Shown here: positions 1 to 6,817 of the stretch, in pieces | Layout of the letters: every line of letters starts with the position of its first letter | Position numbering within the stretch: the first letter of the stretch is position 1 | Assembly (NCBI GenBank): GCA_003559755.1 | Contig: PWKM01000326.1 | Location: 1 to 10,724, forward strand | DNA from: Planctomycetota bacterium | Lineage (GTDB): Bacteria; Planctomycetota; PUPC01 | DNA: 10,724 nucleotides | Reading direction: 5' to 3' | Program-made: the position numbers and the translations under genes | Notes under the pieces: generated by a model | What the model was told of the DNA's origin: nothing | Seen by the model: the letters and a program-made list of their open reading frames with translations, nothing else | The model's database searches: none

Positions 1-376
1 GGACCGTCCGCTCGCCCCGCTTGATCCGGTGTACTCCGCACGCCGGGCTTTTCTCCTTCAGCCAGGCGGTGCGGCAGCCGAGCAGCCGAGCGATCCGCAG
101 CGCGGCGTCGGCTCCCCGCAGATAGCTTTCGGTGATATCCCGGTCCTCGAGGGTGACCACCCGAGCCCGGCCGGCGAGCACGGCCGGGCCGTCGTCGCGG
201 TCGATCTCGGCCGGCGGCCTGGGGGTGGGCAGGCCGCCGAGCTGTTCGGGGCAGACGGGGATGGGCGTGTGGCCCTCGGTGCGGAGCTGTTCGAGTAGCT
301 CCCGGTCGGGCTTCGCAGCCCCGTCGTACCGGGTGGGCAGACCGAGCAGGCAGGCGCTGACCAGCACGTTTGCCAC
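1..376 (-). CDS. DUF523 family protein (partial, runs off the left edge)
   Basis: About 125 residues are visible, starting MANVLVSACLLGLPTRYDG. The family hallmarks appear in order: an N-terminal SACLLG motif, an RYDG motif, then PVCPEQLGGLPTPRPPAE at about residues 40-57, a DITESYLRGA helix, and WLKEKSPACGVHRI close to the window edge. The conserved cysteines (SAC, VCPE, SPACG) are all present. The biochemical role of DUF523 proteins is not established; the cysteine pattern hints at metal or thiol chemistry, which is inference. I chose the GTG at 376 because a GGGGGA purine tract lies about 7 bases upstream and because the family normally begins right before the VSACLLG strand. It lies 42 bases downstream of the EF-G-like stop on the same strand with no terminator between, so the two are probably co-transcribed. 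The C-terminus is outside the window. Confidence 0.9.
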   Translation of the reverse strand, partial: MANVLVSACLLGLPTRYDGAAKPDRELLEQLRTEGHTPIPVCPEQLGGLPTPRPPAEIDRDDGPAVLAGRARVVTLEDRDITESYLRGADAALRIARLLGCRTAWLKEKSPACGVHRIKRGERTV

Positions 377-418
377 GATGGGTCCCCCGACTGCGGCCGG
401 TCGGTCGAGCGTTTTCGG

Positions 419-2428
419 CTACTCGTTCTCTTTTTCCGCCTTCGCCTTGGCGACGATCTGCTGCTGCAGGTTTCTCGGCACGACGTCGTATCGGTCGAAC
501 TCGATGGTGTAGCTTCCTTCTCCGCCGGTCATTGACCGGAGTTCGGTGGAGTAGGTCTGGATCTCGGCGAGCGGGATTTCGCCGCCGATGACCTGCATGT
601 CGCCGACGACGCCGGTGTCTGAGATACGGCCTCGCCGGCCGCTCATGTCGCTGGTGATGTCGCCGACGAACCGGCTGGGCACGATGACCTCGAACTTGAC
701 GATCGGCTCGAGCAGCACCGGGTTCGCGTTCAGGATGCCCTCGGCTAAGCAACGGCCGCCGGCGATCTTGAACGATGCCTCGTCGGAATCCACATCGTGG
801 TACTTGCCGTCGTAAACGCGGGCCCGGATGTCAACCACGGGATATCCGGCGAGCACACCGCGTTCCATCGTCTCGCGGATGCCCTTCTCGACGGCGGGGA
901 TCAGGTTCCGGGGGATGGCCCCGCCGACGACCTCGTCGACGAACTCCAGCCCGGCGTCCCGTTCGGCGGGCTCGACCCGCATGTACACCTCGCCGAACTG
1001 GCCGCGTCCGCCCGTCTGTTTCTTGTGCCGGTAGTGGGCGTCGGCCGACCCGGTGATGGTCTCCAGGTAGGGGACCTTGGGCACTTTGGTGTCGACCTCG
1101 ACGTTGTACCGGTCTTTCAGCCGGGCGAGCGTGATGTCGAGGTGGAGCGACGAGACGCCGCGCACGACCATCTCGTTGGTCTGGCGGTCCCGCTCGAACT
1201 GGAAGGCGGGGTCCTCTTCGCCCAGCTTCTGCAGGGCGGTCGAAATCCGGCCCTCGTCGCCCCGGCTCTTGGGGAACACGGCGAGCGATACCATCGGGGT
1301 GGGCACGGCGAACCGGCCGAACTCGAGGTCCGCGTCCCCGGCGAGCAGGGTATCGCCCAGGGTGATCTCCTCGATCTTGGTGACCGTGCCGATGTCGCCG
1401 GCGATGACGGCCTCGACCGGCTCCTGCTCCTTGCCCTGCGGGTGATGAACGCTGTTGACCCGGACGGAGTTGCCGGTGCGGGCGATGCGGACGCCGGAGG
1501 TGTCGGCCCGGCCGGTGACCACTCGGAAGTAGGCGATCTTGCCCACGAACGGGTCGGTGAGCACCTTGAACACGAACGCGGTCAGCGGGCCGTCGAGCGG
1601 CGGGACCTCGGCCGGCTCCTCGGGCTCGCCGGGCTGGTGGACCGGCAGGTTCCCCCGCTGCGACGGGCCGGGGAAATAGGTCGCGATCACGTCCATCAGC
1701 TCGGTGATGCCGACTTTCTTCTTCGCCGAGCAGCAGAGGACGGGGACGATGGCCCCGGAGCTGACGGCCGTGGCGAACGCTCCGGCCAATTCGGCCTGGG
1801 TGAGTTCCTCTTCCTCGAGGTACTTCATCATCAGCTCGTCGTCCGACTCGGCGACGGTCTCGATCAACTCCTGTCGCCCCTCGCCGTCGTCGGTGAGCAG
1901 GTTGGTCACGCAGCTCACGTCGCGCCCGGAGCTGTCGGGCACGAGCACGGGGATGCAGGCCCGCCCGAGCGCCTCCTGGACCTGGCCGAGCGCCTTCCCG
2001 TAGTCGGCGTTATCGCCGTCGAGCTTGGTGAGGACCACGGCCCGGGGCATCCCGTATTCACAGGCGACATCCCAGGTGCGGCGGGTGTTGACGCCCAGCC
2101 CGGTGACCGACGAGACGCAGAGCAGGGCGACGTCTGCGGCGGACAGCCCGGCGGCGGCCGCCCCGATGAAGTCGGGATAGCCGGGGGTGTCGATCAGGTT
2201 GAGCCGCTTGCCCTTCCACGGGGCGTGGGCCACGGCGTTGAAGATGGAATGTTTGCGATCGCGTTCGCCCTCGTCAAAGTCGAACGCAGACGTGCCTTCG
2301 TCCACGCTGCCCGCCCGGTTCACAACACCGGCGACATCGAGGACGGTATCGGCCAGGGTGGTCTTTCCGGCGTCCGCGTGCCCGATGAGGGCCAGGTTGC
2401 GGATATCCGGGGTCGAATAGTCGGCCAT
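419..2428 (-). CDS. Elongation factor G-like translational GTPase (EF-G2 type)
   Basis: A 669-residue, five-domain EF-G homologue. The GTPase domain shows the P-loop GHADAGKT (16-23), DTPG (80-83), TKLD (134-137) and SAKK (234-237). Domain II starts at about 280 (PLTAFVFKVL). Domain IV carries KQTGGRGQFGEV (470-481), and domain V has LLEPI and the SDMSGRRGRI loop. Canonical EF-G drives tRNA/mRNA translocation on the ribosome. Here switch I reads RDRKHSI instead of the usual RGITI, G3 continues as DTPGYPDF rather than DTPGH, and G4 has Thr for Asn. These are features of EF-G-like paralogues such as actinobacterial FusA2, so it is probably not the only EF-G of the cell. I chose the ATG at 2428 because GGAGG lies 5 bases upstream. 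An in-frame ATG at 2503 would lie upstream of the predicted transcription start near 2471. Its cellular role is uncertain. Confidence 0.94.
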   Translation of the reverse strand: MADYSTPDIRNLALIGHADAGKTTLADTVLDVAGVVNRAGSVDEGTSAFDFDEGERDRKHSIFNAVAHAPWKGKRLNLIDTPGYPDFIGAAAAGLSAADVALLCVSSVTGLGVNTRRTWDVACEYGMPRAVVLTKLDGDNADYGKALGQVQEALGRACIPVLVPDSSGRDVSCVTNLLTDDGEGRQELIETVAESDDELMMKYLEEEELTQAELAGAFATAVSSGAIVPVLCCSAKKKVGITELMDVIATYFPGPSQRGNLPVHQPGEPEEPAEVPPLDGPLTAFVFKVLTDPFVGKIAYFRVVTGRADTSGVRIARTGNSVRVNSVHHPQGKEQEPVEAVIAGDIGTVTKIEEITLGDTLLAGDADLEFGRFAVPTPMVSLAVFPKSRGDEGRISTALQKLGEEDPAFQFERDRQTNEMVVRGVSSLHLDITLARLKDRYNVEVDTKVPKVPYLETITGSADAHYRHKKQTGGRGQFGEVYMRVEPAERDAGLEFVDEVVGGAIPRNLIPAVEKGIRETMERGVLAGYPVVDIRARVYDGKYHDVDSDEASFKIAGGRCLAEGILNANPVLLEPIVKFEVIVPSRFVGDITSDMSGRRGRISDTGVVGDMQVIGGEIPLAEIQTYSTELRSMTGGEGSYTIEFDRYDVVPRNLQQQIVAKAKAEKENE

Positions 2429-2477
2429 TGGATCCTCCGAAGTCAACAGAACCGCTTTATGTGCAAAAACGTGCGTG

Positions 2478-2505
2478 ATTATAGCATGGCCTGCCACGCT
2501 CACAA
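2478..2505 (-). promoter_or_regulatory. Sigma70-type promoter for the EF-G-like gene
   Basis: Read on the minus strand, TTGTGA (2505-2500) and a perfect TATAAT (2483-2478) are separated by 16 bases. The predicted start, near 2471, gives a leader of about 42 bases and supports the ATG at 2428. Confidence 0.6.
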
Positions 2506-2581
2506 GTGCAAAAACGCCGCAAGCACCGATCGAAGACGGGAGCTGCCCTCAATTCCGGCCCGGCAATTGAACCCCGGATGG

Positions 2582-2609
2582 TTGTCATGACGCGGCGAAC
2601 AGGTATAAT
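2582..2609 (+). promoter_or_regulatory. Sigma70-type promoter for rubredoxin
   Basis: TTGTCA (2582-2587) and a perfect TATAAT (2604-2609) with a 16-base spacer lie 40 bases upstream of the rubredoxin start. It fires away from the EF-G-like promoter across a compact divergent intergenic region. Confidence 0.65.
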
Positions 2610-2649
2610 TCGGCTCTGAAACGGTGTTACCTTGACCTGGAGATGTCGA

Positions 2650-2808
2650 ATGGAACGATATGTGTGTGCATTGTGCGGGTGGATTTACGACCCGGCGAAG
2701 GGCGACCCGGCGAACGGGGTCAAACCGGGCACGCCCTTCGAGGATGTTCCGCCCGATTGGGTGTGCCCCGAGTGCGGCGCGGACAAGGAGTTGTTCGGCC
2801 CCGAATAA
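2650..2808 (+). CDS. Rubredoxin
   Basis: A 52-residue protein starting MERYVCALCGWIYDP. Both iron-binding knuckles are present: YVCALCGWIYDP (Cys6 and Cys9) and VCPECGADKELF (Cys39 and Cys42). Between them is the family's usual GTPFEDVPPDW segment with the conserved aromatic Trp before the second knuckle. Length and spacing match standard type-I rubredoxins, so it should bind one Fe(SCys)4 and carry single electrons in the cytoplasm, for example to rubrerythrin or another oxygen/peroxide reductase. No such partner is visible in the window, so the acceptor is unknown. GGAG at 2639-2642 lies 7 bases before this ATG. The ATG at 2644 is in another frame and gives no recognisable protein. The gene is monocistronic: it has its own promoter and a terminator about 100 bases downstream. 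Confidence 0.96.
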   Translation: MERYVCALCGWIYDPAKGDPANGVKPGTPFEDVPPDWVCPECGADKELFGPE

Positions 2809-2910
2809 CGGGACCGGATGAACGGCAACCGCACCGCCGGCGGCCGGCCGCTGCCGATGCACAGGAATACGCCCTGACCACGCCGTCCGCCGATTCCGTT
2901 TCCCCGGAAT

Positions 2911-2940
2911 GCCCCTGCTCTGGCAGGGCGTTTCCGTTTT
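2911..2940 (+). terminator. Intrinsic terminator downstream of rubredoxin
   Basis: The arms CCCTGC (2913-2918) and GCAGGG (2923-2928) form a six-pair stem with a four-base TCTG loop. They are followed after two bases by the T-rich tract TTTCCGTTTT. It separates rubredoxin from rplC. Confidence 0.65.
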
Positions 2941-2998
2941 GCTCCGCCCGGATATTCGCGCGCTGCTTCTGGACGCGATGAAAACGGCGGTCGGACAC

Positions 2999-3026
2999 TT
3001 GACTTTTCACAGGGCTTGTTTATGCT
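2999..3026 (+). promoter_or_regulatory. Promoter for rplC
   Basis: TTGACT (2999-3004) and TATGCT (3021-3026) with a 16-base spacer. The start near 3033 leaves a leader of only about 37 bases, with AAGGA (3055-3059) as ribosome-binding site. This leader is too short for a long structured ribosomal-protein autoregulatory element. Confidence 0.55.
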
Positions 3027-3069
3027 ATGTGGTCTGTCGCCGTTTTCGAAACTGAAGGATGAAACGAAC

Positions 3070-3696
3070 ATGATTGATGCGCTTCTTGGAAAAAAGGCAG
3101 GAATGACATCGGTATATACCGATGACGGGCGGCTCCTCCCGGTGACGGTGATCGAGCTCGGCCCCTGTACCGTGTTGCAGGTGAAGACGCCGGAGCGGGA
3201 CGGCTATCGGGCTCTCCAGCTCGGGTTTGAGGACCGCAAGCGGAAGAACGTGACCCAGCCGATGCGCGGCCACTTCAAGCGGGCCGGCTCCGAGCCGAAG
3301 CGGTTCGTCCGCGAGGTCGATTGGGACGGCGAGGACGACATCGAGGACGGCTCGGTGGTCACCGTCGAACAGTTCGCCGACGTCAAGAAGGTGGACGTGA
3401 CCGGGATGACCAAGGGACGCGGGTTCCAGGGCGTGGTCAAACGCCACGGTTTCCGAGGCGGCCCCAAGACACACGGCCAGGGCGACCGGCTCCGGGCAGG
3501 GGGGTCGATCGGCCAGGCGGCGGACCCCTCCCGCGTGTTCCCCGGCACCAAGATGGCCGGCCGGATGGGCGGAAAACGCAAGACCGTCCGCAACCTCAAG
3601 GTCGTCCGGGTCGACCCGGAACGGAACGCCATCCTGGTCAACGGAGCCGTGCCCGGCCCGAACAAGGGGTACGTCGTCGTAAGCCGCGCCGGCTGA
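3070..3696 (+). CDS. rplC: 50S ribosomal protein L3
   Basis: A 208-residue protein beginning MIDALLGKKAGMTSVYTDDG, the standard L3 opening. The central signature is intact: VDVTGMTKGRGFQGVVKRHGFRGG, followed by the extended loop THGQGDRLRAGGSIGQ and RVFPGTKMAGRMGGK, then the C-terminal barrel strand NLKVVRVDPERN. L3 binds 23S rRNA near the peptidyl-transferase centre and is one of the first proteins to nucleate 50S assembly. The usual THGS at the tip of the loop is THGQ here. The ATG at 3070 fits the family's N-terminus; an upstream in-frame ATG at 3016 lies before the predicted transcription start. In most bacteria rplC sits between rpsJ and rplD. Here it has neither neighbour, being flanked by rubredoxin and a NYN nuclease, and it is driven by its own promoter. 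Confidence 0.97.
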   Translation: MIDALLGKKAGMTSVYTDDGRLLPVTVIELGPCTVLQVKTPERDGYRALQLGFEDRKRKNVTQPMRGHFKRAGSEPKRFVREVDWDGEDDIEDGSVVTVEQFADVKKVDVTGMTKGRGFQGVVKRHGFRGGPKTHGQGDRLRAGGSIGQAADPSRVFPGTKMAGRMGGKRKTVRNLKVVRVDPERNAILVNGAVPGPNKGYVVVSRAG

Positions 3697-3889
3697 GCAG
3701 CCCGCCCAGGACGCGCCGGGCGAACGCATCGCACCCCGGCTCGAATCCCGGTTCGCGGACCGCGGCGCTGTGTGACAATGTGCGCTGTGGCAGGCGGCGA
3801 CGCCCCGGGTCCACTCGAAGTCGCACCTGACCGCGGGGCAGCGGGCCGGCCCATTGCAGACAATCCGCATTCATTCGAGAGGTTGACAT
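3697..3889. other. Intergenic region between rplC and the NYN gene, with a tRNA T-arm-like fragment
   Basis: No gene is supported in these 193 bases. At 3735-3751 there is a T-arm-like element: loop CTCGAAT between CCCGG and CCCGG arms, pairing at four of five positions. Seven acceptor-like bases (3752-3758) and A-CCG follow. An acceptor partner (CCGCG near 3684) would fall inside the rplC coding end, and no D-arm or anticodon arm folds convincingly. It is either a decayed tRNA 3' end or chance. GAGAGG at 3877-3882 is the ribosome-binding site of the next gene. Confidence 0.35.
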
Positions 3890-4693
3890 ATGTCCAACTC
3901 CGAGAACATCGACATCCGCAACATGGCCCTTTTCTGCGACTTCGAGAACGTCGCGCTGGGGGTCCGCGACGCCAATTACTCCAAGTTCGACATCGGACGG
4001 GTGACCGAGCGGCTCCTGCTCAAGGGCAACATCGTGGTGAAGAAGGCCTATTGCGACTGGAGCCGGTTCCGGGAGTTCAAGGCGACGATGCACGAGGCGT
4101 CGTTCGAGCTGATCGACATCCCCCACGTCCGCCAGTCGGGCAAAAACTCCGCCGACATCCGCATGGTCGTCGATGCCCTCGACCTGTGCTACACCAAATC
4201 GCACGTCGACACCTTCGTCATCATCAGCGGCGACTCCGACTTCTCGCCGCTGGTCAGCAAGCTGCGCGAGAACAACAAGGTCGTCATCGGCGTCGGCGTC
4301 AAGAACTCGACCTCCGACCTGCTGACCGCCAACTGCGACGAGTTCATCCTCTACGACGACCTCGTGCGCAAAAAACCGAAACAACGCAAGGCACGGCCCC
4401 CGAAGAAGGGGGGCGGCGGAAAGCAGCCGACCGACCAGAAGAAGGAAGAGGCGTTCGACCTGATCATCGAGACCTACGAGGCCCTGCTCGAAGAGCGCGG
4501 CGAGGGCGGCAAAATCTGGGGGTCGATGATCAAACAGACCCTCAAACGCAGGATGCCCAGCTTCAGCGAATCGTACTACGGGTTCCGCTCCTTCGGGCAA
4601 CTGATCGAGGAGGCGGAGGCCGAGGGGCTGATCGACGTCGAGCGCGACGAAAAGTCGGGCGGCTACATCATCAAGGGGTGTCACACCCACTGA
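3890..4693 (+). CDS. NYN-domain (LabA/DUF88-like) nuclease with C-terminal OST-HTH/LOTUS-like domain
   Basis: A 267-residue protein. The N-terminal NYN/PIN-like fold (about 10-157) has the full acidic set: ALFCDFENV (Asp17, Asn20), SADIRMVVDAL (Asp89, Asp95) and ISGDSDFSPLV (Asp115, Asp117). After a very basic Lys/Gly-rich linker (160-185) comes a winged-helix-like region (about 186-262: LIIETYEALLEERG, then GSMIKQTLKRRMPSFSESYYGFRSFGQLIEEAEAEG in outline, then a GGYII wing) that fits the OST-HTH/LOTUS domain often paired with NYN. The family is predicted to be metal-dependent ribonucleases guided to RNA by the LOTUS part; this is family knowledge, and activity is inferred from the intact aspartates. 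The start ATG is preceded by GAGAGG at 7 bases. It lies 193 bases after rplC with no clear terminator, so it may be read through from the rplC promoter. The substrate is unknown. Confidence 0.9.
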   Translation: MSNSENIDIRNMALFCDFENVALGVRDANYSKFDIGRVTERLLLKGNIVVKKAYCDWSRFREFKATMHEASFELIDIPHVRQSGKNSADIRMVVDALDLCYTKSHVDTFVIISGDSDFSPLVSKLRENNKVVIGVGVKNSTSDLLTANCDEFILYDDLVRKKPKQRKARPPKKGGGGKQPTDQKKEEAFDLIIETYEALLEERGEGGKIWGSMIKQTLKRRMPSFSESYYGFRSFGQLIEEAEAEGLIDVERDEKSGGYIIKGCHTH

Positions 4694-4740
4694 TCCGCCG
4701 GTCAGCGGAAGTCCGCATCCCCCATTTCCCCATTTTTTCC
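4694..4740 (+). terminator. Possible weak terminator after the NYN gene
   Basis: TCCGC (4694-4698) can pair with GCGGA (4705-4709), or GCGGA with TCCGC (4712-4716). A pyrimidine tract ending in six Ts follows to 4740. The T-run is far from either stem, so this is tentative. Confidence 0.3.
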
Positions 4741-4769
4741 TTGACTTGCCCCTGCGCACCCGGTATATT
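4741..4769 (+). promoter_or_regulatory. Promoter of the HTH-methyltransferase gene
   Basis: TTGACT (4741-4746), a 17-base spacer and TATATT (4764-4769), close to the sigma70 consensus. The predicted start near 4776 leaves a leader of about 34 bases to the GTG at 4810. The -10 box is inside the inverted repeat described separately. Confidence 0.7.
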
Positions 4770-4782
4770 CCCGTGAGAATAT
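4765..4782. promoter_or_regulatory. Inverted repeat (candidate operator) over the methyltransferase -10 box
   Basis: ATATTC (4765-4770) and GAATAT (4777-4782) are perfect six-base inverted arms six bases apart, covering most of the -10 box and the predicted start point. A protein bound here would block initiation. The natural candidate is the HTH domain encoded just downstream; this is inference. Confidence 0.45.
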
Positions 4783-4809
4783 CCAAGCGCGACGATGTGG
4801 GAGAGGCCG

Positions 4810-5847
4810 GTGGCCACCGAATATCTGAGCACAAAAGAAGCAGCAGAAAAACTGGGCTATTCCGTACAGCATACCCGTCTTCTCATCCGCCAGGGCAAAC
4901 TCAAGGCCAGAAAGCCGGCGCGAGATTGGCTGGTGGTCGGTGAATCTGTAGCGCAGTACCAGAAACGGTTGGATTTTCCCAACGGGCCAGAACGAAAGCA
5001 TCCCCGGCGCTTATCGTCTGTCGTGAATGTGGCAACCGTCCCTTTTCGGAGTCCCTTTCGATATCCGGGCGGCAAAACGTGGTTGGTGCCGCGTATTCGG
5101 CAGTGGCTAAGTTCCGGCAATCAGCCCCGAAAAGAATTGATCGAACCGTTCGCGGGCGGAGCAATTGTCGGGTTGAGCGCCGTGTTTGAGGGCTTGGTCG
5201 AGCGGGTTACTTTGGGCGAATTGGACGAAGACGTGGCCTCTGTATGGGGGACCGTACTCTACGGCGAAGGAGAATGGCTCGCCGATCAAATCACTGCGTT
5301 CGAGATGACGACGGCAAATGTTCAGCGTGTACTCGCCAGAGCCGGCGAGTCAACCAGGGACCGGGCATTTGCAACAATTGTTCGTAATCGGATCAACAGG
5401 GGCGGCATCCTGGCGCCCGGTGCGGGAGTCGTCAAGAAAGGCGAAAACGGCAAGGGCCTGCGGTCCCGATGGTACCCAGACACCCTTCGCAAGCGAATCC
5501 TCAACATCCTGAAGCACAAGGACCGTATCGACTTTGTTCAGGAAGACGGCCTGGCCCTCTTGGAAGAGAAGAAAGATAACGCAGATGTAAGTTGGTTTAT
5601 CGATCCGCCTTACGTTGTCGCAGGCCGGCGGCTCTACAAGTACTCGGAAATCGACCACGACAAGCTGCTTGCACTCGCCGGCGAACTCTCCGGAGACTTC
5701 CTGATTACCTACGACGACTCACCACAGATCGAGAAACTCGCGGAGACACACGGACTTGCGATCTGTCGGGTGCCGATGAAAAACACGCACCACCAGAAAA
5801 AGATGGAACTGTTGATCGGTCCGGACCTGAGCTGGCTGGCCTCCTGA
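4810..5847 (+). CDS. D12-class DNA adenine N6-methyltransferase with fused N-terminal excisionase-type HTH
   Basis: A 345-residue two-part protein. Residues 4-53 (EYLSTKEAAEKLGYS, then TRLLIRQGKLKARK and an RDWLV strand) are an excisionase/MerR-like helix-turn-helix (HTH_17 type). After a short linker the methyltransferase starts: motif X SPFRYPGGK (81-89, AdoMet pocket), motif I EPFAGGAIVGL (112-122), a middle block NRINRGG and GKGLRSRWYPDTL (193-226), and catalytic motif IV DPPY (265-268). This order is that of Dam/D12 enzymes, which methylate the N6 of adenine. I prefer the GTG at 4810, with GGAG six bases before it, over the in-frame ATG at 4795, which has no ribosome-binding site. The stop directly abuts the stop of the NotI-family endonuclease on the other strand, so this is probably its protective partner. 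GC is lower than in the flanks (35/60 and 33/60 in sampled lines at 5041 and 5581). The fused HTH may repress its own promoter. Confidence 0.92.
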   Translation: MATEYLSTKEAAEKLGYSVQHTRLLIRQGKLKARKPARDWLVVGESVAQYQKRLDFPNGPERKHPRRLSSVVNVATVPFRSPFRYPGGKTWLVPRIRQWLSSGNQPRKELIEPFAGGAIVGLSAVFEGLVERVTLGELDEDVASVWGTVLYGEGEWLADQITAFEMTTANVQRVLARAGESTRDRAFATIVRNRINRGGILAPGAGVVKKGENGKGLRSRWYPDTLRKRILNILKHKDRIDFVQEDGLALLEEKKDNADVSWFIDPPYVVAGRRLYKYSEIDHDKLLALAGELSGDFLITYDDSPQIEKLAETHGLAICRVPMKNTHHQKKMELLIGPDLSWLAS

Positions 5848-6771
5848 TTACGAGTCCAGCTTTTGCAGGATTCGCTCTTCAAAGGTATTCAGACTGACCG
5901 GAAGCCCCGCAGTCAAGCCCTCGACCGCCCGTTCCAAGGTCGTAAAGCGAACGTCGTCGAGCTCCAACCGAAGGCGTCCGGCAATATCTCGGTATCTCAA
6001 CACAAACCAGGCAATATCGGCGTTGGAGAGGTCGTCGGCCTCCTCCATAGGCGCCATGGCATCAAAGAATGCCCGATCGACCACGACCGTCATCGTTTTG
6101 CCCCAACGGCGCAGAGTCGGGACCTTGATCTGTAGCTGGGGCATTAACCGCTTGGGGCCGCTGCTGCGGAAATCAGGGCGCCGATGCCCCGTCGGAAACG
6201 GAATGCCGGGCTCATCGGTGTGCCGGAGGCGGGCGAATTCCTGTCCCATCGCGGCCCCTGAAAAATAGACCGCTTGCATCTCCAGAGCACACCATTGGAG
6301 AGGCGAACGGTCGGGGTCCAACAGCACGTGGTCAATTTTCCCGACTGGCCGCGACGATGAGCCACCCTGGCCCCCGATGGGCTGCAGAAAACCGATCTCT
6401 CCGAGGACAGTGGGGCGGGGACAGCCGATCACCCGATCTCCTATCCACTCAAAAATGAACCATCCCTCATAGAATCTCTCGGGACAGGTCACAGCCAAAC
6501 CCTCATTGATGCCCGGCACCGGGCAAACGGCATTGCTGTGCGGCTTCTGTTCATACAAGCGAAGACTGCAAACGCCGCCCTTCTTGGTGCAAGGAAGCTC
6601 TTCCGACGAAGTGCTCCGCCACGGGCAAACCTGCTGAACCCCCCTTCGGGCTTGAGCTTCGGCCAAAGACTTCCGCTGACCAGGTTCCATCGCAGCAAAA
6701 GACAATCCGTACCATTCCCCGATGCCGTAACGCAACCTCCCGGACTGCGGTTGTGGGGTGTCCGAAGCCAT
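5848..6771 (-). CDS. NotI-family type II restriction endonuclease
   Basis: A 307-residue protein (numbered from the ATG at 6771). A cysteine-rich N-terminal region (CPW Cys49, Cys61, GGVCSLRLYE Cys68, VCP Cys83, TCPERF Cys96) matches the iron-binding fold described for NotI, where four cysteines hold the metal. The catalytic core follows: KIDHVLLD with Asp147, then WCALEMQAVYFSG with Glu164 and Gln166, a D...ExQ version of the PD-(D/E)XK site with Gln in the Lys position, as in NotI relatives. A RRPDFRSSGPKRLMPQL block and a helical C-terminus complete it. It is shorter than NotI (about 380 residues, from memory). ATG 6771 has GGAG seven bases upstream; an upstream GTG at 6786 is possible. 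It should cleave double-stranded DNA unmethylated at its site. The tail-to-tail D12 adenine methyltransferase argues for a site containing A. Family call is by motif recognition, not a search. Confidence 0.85.
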   Translation of the reverse strand: MASDTPQPQSGRLRYGIGEWYGLSFAAMEPGQRKSLAEAQARRGVQQVCPWRSTSSEELPCTKKGGVCSLRLYEQKPHSNAVCPVPGINEGLAVTCPERFYEGWFIFEWIGDRVIGCPRPTVLGEIGFLQPIGGQGGSSSRPVGKIDHVLLDPDRSPLQWCALEMQAVYFSGAAMGQEFARLRHTDEPGIPFPTGHRRPDFRSSGPKRLMPQLQIKVPTLRRWGKTMTVVVDRAFFDAMAPMEEADDLSNADIAWFVLRYRDIAGRLRLELDDVRFTTLERAVEGLTAGLPVSLNTFEERILQKLDS

Positions 6772-6804
6772 ATCCTCGCTCCTCACGGATTGTTCAGGTC
6801 CCGC

Positions 6805-6817
6805 ATTCTATCAGAAT
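6805..6817. promoter_or_regulatory. Inverted repeat over the endonuclease -10 box
   Basis: ATTCT (6805-6809) and AGAAT (6813-6817) form a perfect 13-base palindrome with a three-base centre, overlapping the -10 hexamer. It shares the ATTC...GAAT half-sites with the repeat at the methyltransferase promoter, with one base less between them. Confidence 0.35.

Noticed and set aside
797..2590. Long plus-strand open frame of nearly 600 codons opposite the EF-G-like gene
   Set aside because: It is the mirror of a strongly conserved GTPase gene in high-GC DNA; its product is Gly/Asp/Val-rich with no recognisable domain.
3684..3762. Intact tRNA gene
   Set aside because: Only a T-arm-like piece and a partial acceptor match are seen; the 5' half would overlap rplC, and no anticodon arm folds.
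4795..4809. ATG at 4795 as methyltransferase start
   Set aside because: It has no ribosome-binding site, while GTG 4810 has GGAG at six bases and begins right at the HTH domain. The ATG remains possible.
3638..4834. Minus-strand open frame of about 400 codons
   Set aside because: It lies opposite the end of rplC and the whole NYN gene; the sense-strand proteins are clearly conserved.
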